Assembly (NCBI RefSeq): GCF_900454495.1
Contig: NZ_UGSI01000001.1
Span: forward strand, 496,001-560,000
Direction of reading: 5' to 3'
DNA length: 64,000 nt
Origin: Paenibacillus macerans
GTDB lineage: Bacteria; Bacillota; Bacilli; Paenibacillales; Paenibacillaceae
Shown: in pieces, positions 24,547 to 32,485 of the stretch
How the letters are laid out: every line of letters starts with the position of its first letter
How positions within the stretch are numbered: the first letter of the stretch is position 1
Program-made: the position numbers and the translations under genes
Notes under the pieces: generated by a model
What the model saw: the letters and a program-made list of their open reading frames with translations, nothing else
What the model was told of the DNA's origin: nothing
Database searches by the model: none

Positions 24547-24673
24547 CCCTATTGTAGCTTAAATGGAGGCCATTTGAGCAAATTTGAGCGTAATATGAAC
24601 AGCTGGGTCTTGCAATTTGGAAACCTTTCGTTCGGGGGCCGATTAGAGTCTCTGATGTCCGTTAGCGCTGCTG

Positions 24674-24697
24674 AAGGCCACCCGCTAGGGCGGCCTT
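24674..24697. terminator. GC-rich hairpin with plus-strand T-rich tail
   Basis: AAGGCCACCC-GCTA-GGGCGGCCTT (one mismatch) followed on the plus strand by TGTTTATCTTTTT. It lies 22 bases past the minus-strand deacetylase stop, where the minus strand lacks a T-tract. Confidence 0.45.
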
Positions 24698-24718
24698 TGT
24701 TTATCTTTTTCCTCCGAA

Positions 24719-25681
24719 TTACTTCGCTTTCTGCCGGCCGGCGTCCGTTTGCCCCGCTGTCTGATCCGCCGCCGGAGCGGGCCCGATGCTGTCGGGGTCA
24801 ACAAAGCCGTAGCCTTTATCTTCCAGTTTCGTCAGCAGCTCGTCCAACGCCTCCACGGTCCAGGGGAGTTCATGCATCAAAATGTTGCTTCCGGCGTGCA
24901 GTTGATCCAGCACATTTTGAATGACGGCGTCGGGCTTGTTTTTGTTTTTGCTGTCCCAATCCAGAGACCCGTTGGACCATGTCATGTAGATCAAGCCATT
25001 GTCGTCGGCGATCCCGTGCGTAACCTCGTTCCCGGAACCGAACGGAGGACGGAAAAATCTCGGGGCTTCGCCGATCGTCTCTTTGACAATGGTTTGCACA
25101 TCCTCGATTTGTTGGCGCATTTTTGCTTTGCTCTCTTTTTTGAGATCGATGTGGTCCCAGCTGTGATTGCCGATGGTCTGCCCACGGTCGTGAATAAGCT
25201 GCAGGAGCTCGGGATGCGCTTTGACCCGGTAGCCGTTGACGAAAAAGATCGCCTTGGCGCCGTGCTTATCCAGCGTATCGATCAATCCCTCGATCATTTC
25301 CCGTTCTTTCGGCCCGTCGTCAAACGTCAATAGAACCACTTTTTTGTCGGTTTCTTCCTCGTTGGGCACGACGTTGTACGCTTTGTTGATGTGGTACAGC
25401 AGCTTCGGCTGCTCAGGCTTCGCCGCTTCGGCGGCTACTCCCGGTCCGGACGCGGAATTTTCATCCTGCGGCGTCTCCGGGATTGTCCGGACTTCGTTTC
25501 CGTCAGGGGAGCCGGCGGTTTCTTGAGACTCCGGCGCGGAAGCGGCGGCACTCGCCGCATTTTCTTCGCCGGGCGCGCTTGAATCGGGCTGCCTAACGCG
25601 GGAATCGGGCTGGCCGCAAGAGCCGAGCAAAACGCAAGCCGCCAAGGCGAGCAGGATTTTTTTGTAAAGCAAACGGGTCAT
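24719..25681 (-). CDS. polysaccharide deacetylase lipoprotein (NodB domain)
   Basis: Predicted secreted lipoprotein that removes acetyl groups from a cell-wall or surface glycan; substrate unknown. 320 residues: lipobox LLGSC near residues 18-22, a disordered A/S/E/P-rich linker to about 95, then the carbohydrate esterase 4 domain with TFDDGP (catalytic base and first metal ligand), NHSWDH (metal histidines), and RFFRPPFGSGNE. The late LMHE motif (NILMHELPWT) replaces the common LLH. AGGAAAGCGAG precedes ATG 25681. A charged K/Q tail ends the protein. Single gene on the minus strand. Confidence 0.88.
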   Translation of the reverse strand: MTRLLYKKILLALAACVLLGSCGQPDSRVRQPDSSAPGEENAASAAASAPESQETAGSPDGNEVRTIPETPQDENSASGPGVAAEAAKPEQPKLLYHINKAYNVVPNEEETDKKVVLLTFDDGPKEREMIEGLIDTLDKHGAKAIFFVNGYRVKAHPELLQLIHDRGQTIGNHSWDHIDLKKESKAKMRQQIEDVQTIVKETIGEAPRFFRPPFGSGNEVTHGIADDNGLIYMTWSNGSLDWDSKNKNKPDAVIQNVLDQLHAGSNILMHELPWTVEALDELLTKLEDKGYGFVDPDSIGPAPAADQTAGQTDAGRQKAK

Positions 25682-25767
25682 CTCGCTTTCCTGTATTTAT
25701 GCCGCATGAGTTTGTCGCAAACCGCGAACACTACAGATGATTTTAACATATCTAAGGAGGTATTTTG

Positions 25768-26169
25768 GTGAGATCTTCCACATTTTTAGGCGGAGTGTTG
25801 GTCGGAGCCATTGCGGCGATGTGGGCCTCGCGGCGGAGAGGCGGGATGATGTCCATCATGAACGGGGCGGGGAGCGCCCTGAAGCTTGCGGGTCTGAAAA
25901 CCGATTTCCTGGGAGGCGGCCAAGGGCGGCATGGTTCGGAAGGTTCCGAATCGCATCATAAGGGGTATACTTCCAAGGCAACCGAAGAACATCGGGCCGG
26001 GGCAGGAAACGCCCAGGTGTATCCCAGTTCGGTTTCTGCGTCCGATGAGAAACATTCGAAGGAATACAATTTAAAGCAAATCACCGATTTTATTAAAGGC
26101 GACGCGGATGTGCGACGGGAAGTGGAATCGATCCTAAAGGAGACGAATACGGTTATTCCGGGACTATAA
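25768..26169 (+). CDS. small protein with N-terminal membrane segment, unknown
   Basis: Not recognised. 133 residues starting RSSTFLGGVLVGAIAAMWAS, a short glycine/alanine-rich hydrophobic segment like those of YtxH-type proteins, then a G/S/H-rich middle and a charged helical end (ITDFIKGDADVRREVESILKETN). GTG 25768 is preferred because AAGGAGG is 7 bases upstream; TTG 25765 is 4 bases away. Single-gene unit closed by the terminator at 26184. A stress- or spore-associated membrane protein is a guess from shape only. Confidence 0.75.
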   Translation: MRSSTFLGGVLVGAIAAMWASRRRGGMMSIMNGAGSALKLAGLKTDFLGGGQGRHGSEGSESHHKGYTSKATEEHRAGAGNAQVYPSSVSASDEKHSKEYNLKQITDFIKGDADVRREVESILKETNTVIPGL

Positions 26170-26183
26170 CCCCCAAAATGACG

Positions 26184-26232
26184 GAATCATTTTCCGCTGC
26201 GGTAAAGTTCGGCGGAAAATGATTCTTTTTTG
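26184..26232 (+). terminator. terminator after the 25768 gene
   Basis: Fourteen-base perfect arms GAATCATTTTCCGC (26184-26197) and GCGGAAAATGATTC (26212-26225) followed by TTTTTTG. Confidence 0.92.
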
Positions 26233-26358
26233 TCTATTTTATTGCGTGCATTTAAGGTGAATAAATGATAACATACATATCAAAGAACCATTTCCATCAC
26301 ACATTACAGCAGGTTTCATAATCTGTTATTACACGGTATAAAGAGAGGAGGATCCTGT

Positions 26359-26979
26359 ATGAAGATAGAAAGACTTGGCCAGGATAAAATACGGATTTTC
26401 CTCACGTTCGACGACTTGAGCGAACGCGGCATTCAGAAAGAGGACATGTGGCAGGAAATTCCAAAAGTCCACGACCTGTTCACCGAAATGATGGATCAGG
26501 CTTATAACGAAGTGGGCTTTGACGCCACGGGCCCTCTCGCCGTGGAAGTGTTCGCCCTCCCCGCTCAAGGGATGGTTGTCATCGTAACGCGCGGTAAATA
26601 CGATCATCATCATCACGGGATCGGATCGCCATATGAGGATGAACTGCCGGAAGAAGTTTATGAAATGGAAGTAACGCTGGAACAAAGCGACACGATTCTG
26701 TATTCGTTTGACGATTTCGAAAACTTGATCGAAGCAGCTCACGTTTTGCAGCCTATGCTCCAAAATGCTGGCAGACTGTATAAATATAATGGGAAATGGG
26801 TTCTTCAACTGGAGCCTGACGAGTTGGATGAAGGCAAACATCCGGCTTTAATCGCGGTATTGGCCGAGTTTGGCGAAGCGACGTCGGTCACCACGGCGAT
26901 GCTTGAAGAATACGGAAATCTGGTCATGGCCGACAACGCGATCGAGGTTATTTGCAGCCATTTCAAACGTCAGGATTAA
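26359..26979 (+). CDS. mecA: adaptor protein MecA
   Basis: Adaptor that delivers substrates (for example ComK or ComS in B. subtilis) to the ClpC ATPase. 206 residues. Seen: N-terminal substrate domain MKIERLGQDKIRIFLTFDDLSERG and DMWQEIPKVHDLFTEMMDQA, an acidic/histidine linker (DHHHHGIGSPYEDELPEE), and the C-terminal ClpC-binding domain (YSFDDFENLIEAA, EYGNLVMADNAIEVI). AGAGAGGAGGATCC is a strong ribosome site. MecA usually sits near spx in Bacillus; here it neighbours prsW. Confidence 0.95.
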   Translation: MKIERLGQDKIRIFLTFDDLSERGIQKEDMWQEIPKVHDLFTEMMDQAYNEVGFDATGPLAVEVFALPAQGMVVIVTRGKYDHHHHGIGSPYEDELPEEVYEMEVTLEQSDTILYSFDDFENLIEAAHVLQPMLQNAGRLYKYNGKWVLQLEPDELDEGKHPALIAVLAEFGEATSVTTAMLEEYGNLVMADNAIEVICSHFKRQD

Positions 26980-27062
26980 TCGGCGTGCCAGGAACGCGAG
27001 TATGGATTCATGATGAGAGAGAGACAAGGAACAGCAAGCGGCAGACAAGGGGGGGATAACCG

Positions 27063-27755
27063 TTGCTCTTTTTCTCTATTGCCACTGCAGCGGTAGCTCC
27101 CGGCCTTGCCCTGCTTACTTATTTTTATCTTAAGGACAAGTATGACACGGAACCGCTGCATATGGTCGTCAAAGTATTTTTGCTTGGCTTTTTGATCGTA
27201 TTGCCGGTCATGATCATTCAGCGCGGTTTGACGCTGTGGCTTGGCGACAATCCATGGGTTTCCTCGTTCGGGATTTCGGCCGGCGTCGAGGAAGCCTTCA
27301 AGTGGTTTGTCCTGTATCACATGATCTACAATCATACGGAATTTGACGAACCCTATGACGGTATTTTGTATGCGGCGGCGATTTCGCTTGGCTTTGCCAC
27401 GGTCGAAAACGTCATTTACGCCTTTGCCAGCCATGCCACGCTCGGATCTTTGCTGGTGCGGGCGCTGCTCCCGGTTTCCGGGCATGCCATGTTCGGCGTC
27501 ATGATGGGGTACTATTTGGGGCGGGCCAAGTTTTCGGAAGGTGCGGTAAGCCGGAAGTTTTTGATTTTTTCCTTGTTGCTGCCGGTTATTTACCATGGGG
27601 TGTACGACTGGATTCTTAATAATACGACCCAATATTGGCTTTGGTACATCGTTCCTCTAATGGTCTTATTGTGGTACGGCGGATTGGGCAAGATGACCCG
27701 GGCGAACAGCCGCTCGCCGTTTCGCTTGACGACGGGGGCCAAAGGGCAAGATTAA
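27063..27755 (+). CDS. prsW: site-1 intramembrane protease PrsW
   Basis: Polytopic metalloprotease that in B. subtilis starts degradation of the anti-sigma-W factor RsiW. 230 residues, about eight membrane helices. Seen: E76-E77 in SAGVEEAFKWF, the histidine motif GHAMFGVMMGYY near 140, and YHGVYDW near 178, the family's predicted metal-binding residues. TTG start follows GGGGGGATAACC. No sigW/rsiW is in the window, so its substrate here is unknown. Confidence 0.92.
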   Translation: MLFFSIATAAVAPGLALLTYFYLKDKYDTEPLHMVVKVFLLGFLIVLPVMIIQRGLTLWLGDNPWVSSFGISAGVEEAFKWFVLYHMIYNHTEFDEPYDGILYAAAISLGFATVENVIYAFASHATLGSLLVRALLPVSGHAMFGVMMGYYLGRAKFSEGAVSRKFLIFSLLLPVIYHGVYDWILNNTTQYWLWYIVPLMVLLWYGGLGKMTRANSRSPFRLTTGAKGQD

Positions 27756-27836
27756 TTTTAGGACGAATAGGGCATCCTATTTTCAGGAATGGCTGCGGAA
27801 TTGCGGCTTTATGAACTGGAAAGGGGTGCCTTTTTC

Positions 27837-27989
27837 GTGCGCGTCAAGGTGAAAATCACGTGCAAATCATGCGGAGAACGGTTTGTGCTGCGCGGTAAAA
27901 AAGAGCGTGGCCATATCGAAACCGGATTTAAGCAATGCTTGTGCAACAATCGGCACGACTTCGAAATCGAAGAAGAAGCGCCCTTATAA
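27837..27989 (+). CDS. 50-residue cysteine-containing protein
   Basis: Not recognised. GTG 27837 is preferred since AAAGGGG is about 9 bases upstream. The product has CKSC near residues 9-12 and CLCN near 33-36 (spaced like half of a zinc ribbon), a basic centre and an acidic end (DFEIEEEAPL). It could bind zinc. It sits between prsW and ypeB, where sleB stands in B. subtilis; the MITE-A copy begins 6 bases after its stop. Confidence 0.65.
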   Translation: MRVKVKITCKSCGERFVLRGKKERGHIETGFKQCLCNNRHDFEIEEEAPL

Positions 27990-27994
27990 CATGT

Positions 27995-28163
27995 GTTCAA
28001 AAAGTCAGGTTTTCAGCACCAAGAAGGTTGGATGAAGCTAGGGACGAAAGGAGCGGAGCGTTCGTTTTGGGTACGTGAGCACCGGAAGGCCCGGCTGAAT
28101 TCAAGATTCGACGCCCGATCCACTTCGTGACCTGCTTCGTGATCAAAAGATGACTTTTTGAAC
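27995..28163. mobile_element. 169-bp dispersed element with 13-bp terminal inverted repeats (MITE-A copy 1)
   Basis: GTTCAAAAAGTCA (27995-28007) and TGACTTTTTGAAC (28151-28163) are exact inverted ends. The inside (GGATGAAGCTAGGGACGAAA, CCCGGCTGAATTCAAGATTC) recurs at 30710-30939 and, interrupted, at 55508-56066; both ends alone remain at 39705-39745. No coding capacity. No clear target duplication was found. Confidence 0.8.
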
Positions 28164-28245
28164 GACCTCTTTAGCATGCATAAAGTTCCTTCCTTCTTGT
28201 CAAACTAATTCCAACCAGTTAAAGAAGGGAGAGAGCACTAGCCTA

Positions 28246-29604
28246 ATGTATACACGTCTGAGTGCGATATTATTTCCGGTTACGGCGATTTTATTGATCG
28301 GCGCCTTAGTATGGGGTTACCAGGAAAACCAGGAAAAGAATTCGATCTTGATCAAAGCGGAAAACCAGTATCAGCGGGCGTTTCACGATCTGTCCTACCA
28401 TATGGACAAGCTGCATACCGAATTGGGCAATACCCTTGCGGTTCACTCGGCTTCCACCGGAGCGCATCGGAAAAGTCTGGTCAACGTGTGGCGGATTACG
28501 AGCGAGGCGCAAAACGAAATCAACGAGCTCCCGCTAACTTTATTACCCTTTAACAAAACGGAGGAGTTTTTGTCCCGGATCTCGAAATTTTCCTATCAGA
28601 CGGCTGTCCGTGATTTAACCAAGCAGCCTTTGACCGATAACGAGGTCAAAAACCTGAAGGAGCTGTATAAAAGCTCGGCGCTAATCTCCCAGGATTTGCA
28701 AGGCGTTCAGCACAAGGTCATCGCCAACCGCCTGCGTTGGATGGACGTCGAGACGGCGTTGGCCAGCGAGAGAGAACCCCGGGACAACACGATTATCGAC
28801 GGCTTCAAAACGGTGGACAAAAGAGTTGGCGAATACCCTGAGCTCGATTGGGGGCCGTCCGTTTCCAGCATGTACAACAAACGGTCGGTCAAAAAGCTGG
28901 GGGGCAAACCGGTCACGATTCAGGAGATCCAGCGTAAAGCCGCTGATTTTACGGGGATGAAAGATCCGTCGGCGATTCAGGTGGCGGAAAACGGACGCGG
29001 CACGGAATGGGCTTCATACACGGCGAACGTTCCCGGAGGACGCGACGGGGAAGCCTGGTCGCTCGATTTTACGAAAAACGGCGGACACTTGATTTCCTAT
29101 AACAATAACCGCCCCATCGGCCAGAAAGCGGTCGATATGAACACGGCCAGAACCCGCGCCGACGAATTTTTGGCCAGCAAAGGCTATTCCGGTTTAACCC
29201 CGGTTTCCTACGACGAGTACGGCAACGAAGGGAACTTCACTTATGTAAGCAAAGATGGGGACGTGCTGATTTACCCCGAAAAAGTCACGCTTCGCGTCGC
29301 CCTCGACAACGGCCAGGTAACCGGGCTCCAGGCCAGCGACTATGTATACGAGCGCGAGAACAGAAGCGCGGTCAAGTCGCCGAAATTAACGCTGCAGCAA
29401 GCCCGCAAATTTTTGAATCCGGAATATAAGGAAACGTATCACCGGCTGGCGCAGATCGAAAACGACCAAGCGGAAAAAGTGCTTACTTACGAATTCGGCG
29501 GAGCCATTAACGGTTCGAACTACCGGATTTACATCAATGCGGATAACGGCAACGAGGAAATCGTCGAGGAAGTCAGAAACAAAAAAGGGGCCGTTCAGTC
29601 CTAA
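28246..29604 (+). CDS. ypeB: germination protein YpeB
   Basis: Spore membrane-associated protein needed to place and stabilise the cortex-lytic enzyme SleB. 452 residues: N-terminal signal anchor (about 7-25), a helical middle, then repeated PepSY-type domains (KPVTIQEIQRKAADFTGM, AVDMNTARTRADEFLASKGY, KLTLQQARKFLNPEYKETYH). Start ATG 28246 follows AAGGGAGAG. In B. subtilis the preceding gene is sleB; here there is none between prsW and ypeB. A hairpin with T-tail follows at 29631. Confidence 0.94.
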   Translation: MYTRLSAILFPVTAILLIGALVWGYQENQEKNSILIKAENQYQRAFHDLSYHMDKLHTELGNTLAVHSASTGAHRKSLVNVWRITSEAQNEINELPLTLLPFNKTEEFLSRISKFSYQTAVRDLTKQPLTDNEVKNLKELYKSSALISQDLQGVQHKVIANRLRWMDVETALASEREPRDNTIIDGFKTVDKRVGEYPELDWGPSVSSMYNKRSVKKLGGKPVTIQEIQRKAADFTGMKDPSAIQVAENGRGTEWASYTANVPGGRDGEAWSLDFTKNGGHLISYNNNRPIGQKAVDMNTARTRADEFLASKGYSGLTPVSYDEYGNEGNFTYVSKDGDVLIYPEKVTLRVALDNGQVTGLQASDYVYERENRSAVKSPKLTLQQARKFLNPEYKETYHRLAQIENDQAEKVLTYEFGGAINGSNYRIYINADNGNEEIVEEVRNKKGAVQS

Positions 29605-29630
29605 AGTCAAGGTTCAACCTATTAAAGGAA

Positions 29631-29680
29631 CACGCGAGTATGCGAGGGTTTATCGCCTTTAAATGCTCGCGTTTTATATT
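29631..29680 (+). terminator. ypeB terminator
   Basis: ACGCGAG (29632-29638) pairs with CTCGCGT (29666-29672), an inner GCGAG/CGC helix is also possible, then TTTATATTTAT. Confidence 0.65.
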
Positions 29681-29772
29681 TATGCGCTTTTGCGAAGATT
29701 TCCGCTACAATCCCGTCCAGGCGTGATATAATCAGGGGGAAGCCAACAACTGAAATAGGACGGTGGGAAAAC

Positions 29773-30426
29773 TTGTTTCCTAAAGTGAACGATCTCGTAT
29801 ACATTCAGGTCGCCTCGACAGACAAGCAGGATACGGATAAGGAATGTAAATCGCGGATCGCGGACGTGGAAGAAGAATCGTTTCTGATCGAGGTTCCGAT
29901 CGAGAGCGGAAGCGGGCGCATCAAGAAGCTTTACATCGGGGACGAGCTTTCCATTTATTTTTTGACCGATGACGGAGTTAAAAATTACTTCAATACATAT
30001 GTGCTCGGTTTTGCCGACGAGGTCGTACAGCTGGTGCGCATCCGCAAACCGGAAGCGGAGACGATCACCAAAATTCAGCGCCGCCATTTTTTGCGGGTTG
30101 TCGCTTCGCTGGAAATCGCCGTTAAAACGAAAAACAATCTTCGCTTTGTTACCTATACCGAAGACGTCAGCGGAGGCGGCGTTTCTTTTATTTGCGACGG
30201 CACGTACAAGCTCGTTCAAGGCGACCAGCTGTTCTGCTGGCTGCTGCTTTCGTTCAAGAACGGATCGATCGATCACGTTCCTTTCGAAGCCGAAGTGGTG
30301 CGCACGAAGAAGCTGGAAACCGGAAAAGCGATGATCATGATCAAATTCGTCAGCATCTCCGATATGGAGCGGCAGAAATTGATTCGCTACTGCTTCGAGC
30401 GCCAGTTTGATTTCAAAAACCGCTAA
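29773..30426 (+). CDS. PilZ-domain flagellar brake protein (YpfA/MotI-like)
   Basis: Cytosolic YcgR-type c-di-GMP receptor; the B. subtilis homologue (YpfA, also DgrA/MotI) slows the flagellar motor. 217 residues: N-terminal YcgR-like domain to about 95, then PilZ with the c-di-GMP motif RRHFLR (about 109-114) and EDVSGGGVSF (about 137-146), a variant of the D/NxSxxG loop. TTG start with GGTGGGA upstream. Together with cheR at 54.6 kb it implies a motile organism. Confidence 0.88.
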   Translation: MFPKVNDLVYIQVASTDKQDTDKECKSRIADVEEESFLIEVPIESGSGRIKKLYIGDELSIYFLTDDGVKNYFNTYVLGFADEVVQLVRIRKPEAETITKIQRRHFLRVVASLEIAVKTKNNLRFVTYTEDVSGGGVSFICDGTYKLVQGDQLFCWLLLSFKNGSIDHVPFEAEVVRTKKLETGKAMIMIKFVSISDMERQKLIRYCFERQFDFKNR

Positions 30427-30509
30427 TCCGGCGGGTTTTCTCCTTTTCGCATTTGGAGAAGCTATATTTTAACGGCTGATCATGAAAATGGCGCGAGGAG
30501 GAAATGAAG

Positions 30510-30731
30510 ATGGTGAAATTGAACGATGACGAAGCATATACAGCGCTGTTTATAGAGTTTTCCGGGAAGGTTGAAAAGGCGCTGAAGAAGGCGGCGATCG
30601 CATTGCTTGCGGCGCTGTGCCTGTTCCAGGGATTGCTGCGGATTCCCGAACTCAGGCCCTTTCTCGCTTCGGCGGATCAATTCGAAGGTGCCCCGCTTTA
30701 TAAGGACGAGTTCAAAAAGCCGGGTTTTTAG
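30510..30731 (+). CDS. YpfB-like (DUF5359) small membrane protein, 3' end supplied by a repeat
   Basis: 73 residues with one membrane segment (about 27-43, KKAAIALLAALCLFQGLL). Position between ypfA- and cmk-type genes matches ypfB. ATG 30510 has AGGAGG 8 bases upstream; ATG 30504 would be only 2 bases away. The last codons (FKKPGF, stop at 30731) lie inside MITE-A copy 2, whose left end GTTCAAAAAG begins at 30710. So the natural C-terminus was replaced or extended by the insertion. The original sequence beyond is not evident. Confidence 0.75.
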   Translation: MVKLNDDEAYTALFIEFSGKVEKALKKAAIALLAALCLFQGLLRIPELRPFLASADQFEGAPLYKDEFKKPGF

Positions 30732-30939
30732 CACCGAAGCTTATGCTTCCGAAGCGCGTTTTTTCAAAACGCTTTAGGTTGGATGAAGCTAGGGACGAAA
30801 GGAGCGGAGCGTAGGAATAACCTGCGTGAGCAACTGAAATGTTTCCGCAGGAAACATGCGCCGGAAGCATATGCTTAGGCCCGGCTGAATTCAAGATTCG
30901 ACGCCCGATCCGCTTCTTGACCTACTTCGTGATGAAAAG
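30710..30939. mobile_element. MITE-A copy 2, about 230 bp, right end lost
   Basis: Starts with GTTCAAAAAGCCGGGTTTTT, like the 27995 copy, and shares GGATGAAGCTAGGGACGAAA and CCGGCTGAATTCAAGATTCG with it. It has extra segments absent there: AAGCTTATGCTTCCGAAG, a GCGTTTTTTCAAAACGC hairpin, and the palindrome ATGTTTCC-GCA-GGAAACAT. It stops at GTGATGAAAAG near 30939 without the TGACTTTTTGAAC end. Confidence 0.75.
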
Positions 30940-31069
30940 CCGGCAGGATAAATCGGGCGGCTAAGCCTTTTGTTTCTTTTGCATCCCTTTGCTATCTGTG
31001 GTATAATTTTCACGTCGCAGGCAATGCCTGCTTTTTTCTTGAGGATCAGTTTTGAGGAGGAATGCCCCT

Positions 31070-31777
31070 TTGGCAAGCGAGGCGTCAACATCACAGGCTA
31101 AGATCAACATCGCGATCGACGGTCCTGCTGGGGCAGGGAAAAGCACGATAGCCCGCATGGTTGCCGGCAGATTGTCCTACGTATACGTCGATACCGGCGC
31201 AATGTACCGGGCGGCGACATGGTATTTCCTGCGGCAGGGCATTGAACCGGACGAGGTGGACAAAGTGCTGCAAATCGTCCCCGATCTGGTTATTGAATTA
31301 TTGCCCGGCGAGCAGGGGCAGCAGGTGATTGTGAACGGCCAGGACGTGACGGAAGAAATCCGTTCCATGGCGGTAAATGCGAAGGTGTCCCGATATGCGC
31401 AAATCGAGGGGCTGCGAACCAGGCTTGTCTCGCTGCAGCGGCAAATGGCTTTGCGCAAAGGCGTCGTGATGGACGGGCGCGATATCGGCACCACCGTGCT
31501 GCCCGACGCGGAAGTCAAGATTTACATGACGGCCAGCGTTGAGGAACGGGCGCGCCGGAGATACAAGGAAATGAAAGAGCAGGATCGGGTTTCGTTCGAA
31601 GAACTGGTGAACTCTATCGCGGAACGCGACCGTCTGGATCAGGAACGGGAGGTTTCCCCCCTGCGGCAAGCGCATGACGCGACCTATCTGGATACGACCG
31701 AGATGACCCTGGATGAAGTCGCCGACCGGATCGTTTCCTTGTGCAGAAATTATGGAAGTGAGAGAGGAACAAGATGA
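31070..31777 (+). CDS. cmk: cytidylate kinase
   Basis: Phosphorylates CMP and dCMP for nucleotide supply. 235 residues: P-loop IAIDGPAGAGKSTIARMVA, VDTGAMYRAATWYFL, and MDGRDIGTTVLPDAEVKIYMTAS in the nucleoside-binding region. TTG 31070 is preferred because GAGGAGG then lies 9-10 bases upstream; the earlier TTG 31052 would contain that site. Stop overlaps the plsC start (ATGA), so cmk-plsC is one unit. Confidence 0.94.
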   Translation: MASEASTSQAKINIAIDGPAGAGKSTIARMVAGRLSYVYVDTGAMYRAATWYFLRQGIEPDEVDKVLQIVPDLVIELLPGEQGQQVIVNGQDVTEEIRSMAVNAKVSRYAQIEGLRTRLVSLQRQMALRKGVVMDGRDIGTTVLPDAEVKIYMTASVEERARRRYKEMKEQDRVSFEELVNSIAERDRLDQEREVSPLRQAHDATYLDTTEMTLDEVADRIVSLCRNYGSERGTR

Positions 31778-32355
31778 TTTACCGCTTCTGCCGCGCTGTG
31801 CTTCGCGCGCTTTACAAGCTGCTGTTTCGCCTTGAAGTCACCGGTTTGGAGCATATTCCGCGAGAGGGCGGCGTGCTTCTTTGCTCCAATCATCTTACGT
31901 TGCTGGATCCGCCGACGATCGGCGTCATGCTGAAACGCAAGGTGCATTTTATGGCCAAACAGGAACTGTTCCGGATATTTGGCTTCGGTTGGCTGATTAC
32001 AAAACTTGGCGCTTTTCCCGTCAAAAGGGGAGGCGTGAGCAAGGAGTCGATCAAAACGGCGTTAACGCTGCTCCGTTCGGGGCATGTGATGGGGATCTTC
32101 CCCGAAGGCCGCCGCGTCAAAAACGGGGAAGGCGGCGGGATCGGCAAGAAAGGTGCGGCCACGTTCGCTCTTCGCAGCGATGCGGTCGTGATTCCGGTAG
32201 CTATCGTAGGCGATTATAAATTGTTTCGCAAATTGAAGGTGGCGTATGGTCCGCCCGTCGACTTGTCCGAATTTAAGGAGAAGGATGTTCCGGATGCGGC
32301 CGAGCAAGCCACGGAGAGAATTATGGCGGCCATCGCAGCGCTCAAAAATCTGTGA
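31774..32355 (+). CDS. plsC: 1-acyl-sn-glycerol-3-phosphate acyltransferase
   Basis: Transfers an acyl chain to lysophosphatidic acid in phospholipid synthesis; membrane-associated. 193 residues. Seen: acyltransferase motif I NHLTLLDPP (the H and D dyad), motif II region KQELFRIFGFGWLITKLGAFPVKRG, motif III FPEGRR. Couples with plsY and gpsA a few kb downstream in phosphatidate synthesis. Starts within the cmk stop codon. Confidence 0.93.
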   Translation: MIYRFCRAVLRALYKLLFRLEVTGLEHIPREGGVLLCSNHLTLLDPPTIGVMLKRKVHFMAKQELFRIFGFGWLITKLGAFPVKRGGVSKESIKTALTLLRSGHVMGIFPEGRRVKNGEGGGIGKKGAATFALRSDAVVIPVAIVGDYKLFRKLKVAYGPPVDLSEFKEKDVPDAAEQATERIMAAIAALKNL

Positions 32356-32485
32356 GAATGACCGGCCCTGCCGGAGCAATGCATGAAGGCGGGGAACTTT
32401 TGGGAAGCTATATTTTAGAAATGTTTTGAACTTCGCTTCATGCGGGTTTAAATAAATGGGTTTTTGAATTGAGGAGGTTATTGAC

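Noticed and set aside
24478..24924. 148-codon plus-strand frame from 24478
   Set aside because: It runs from MITE-B through an intergenic hairpin into the antisense of the deacetylase; composition and lack of a ribosome site argue against a gene.
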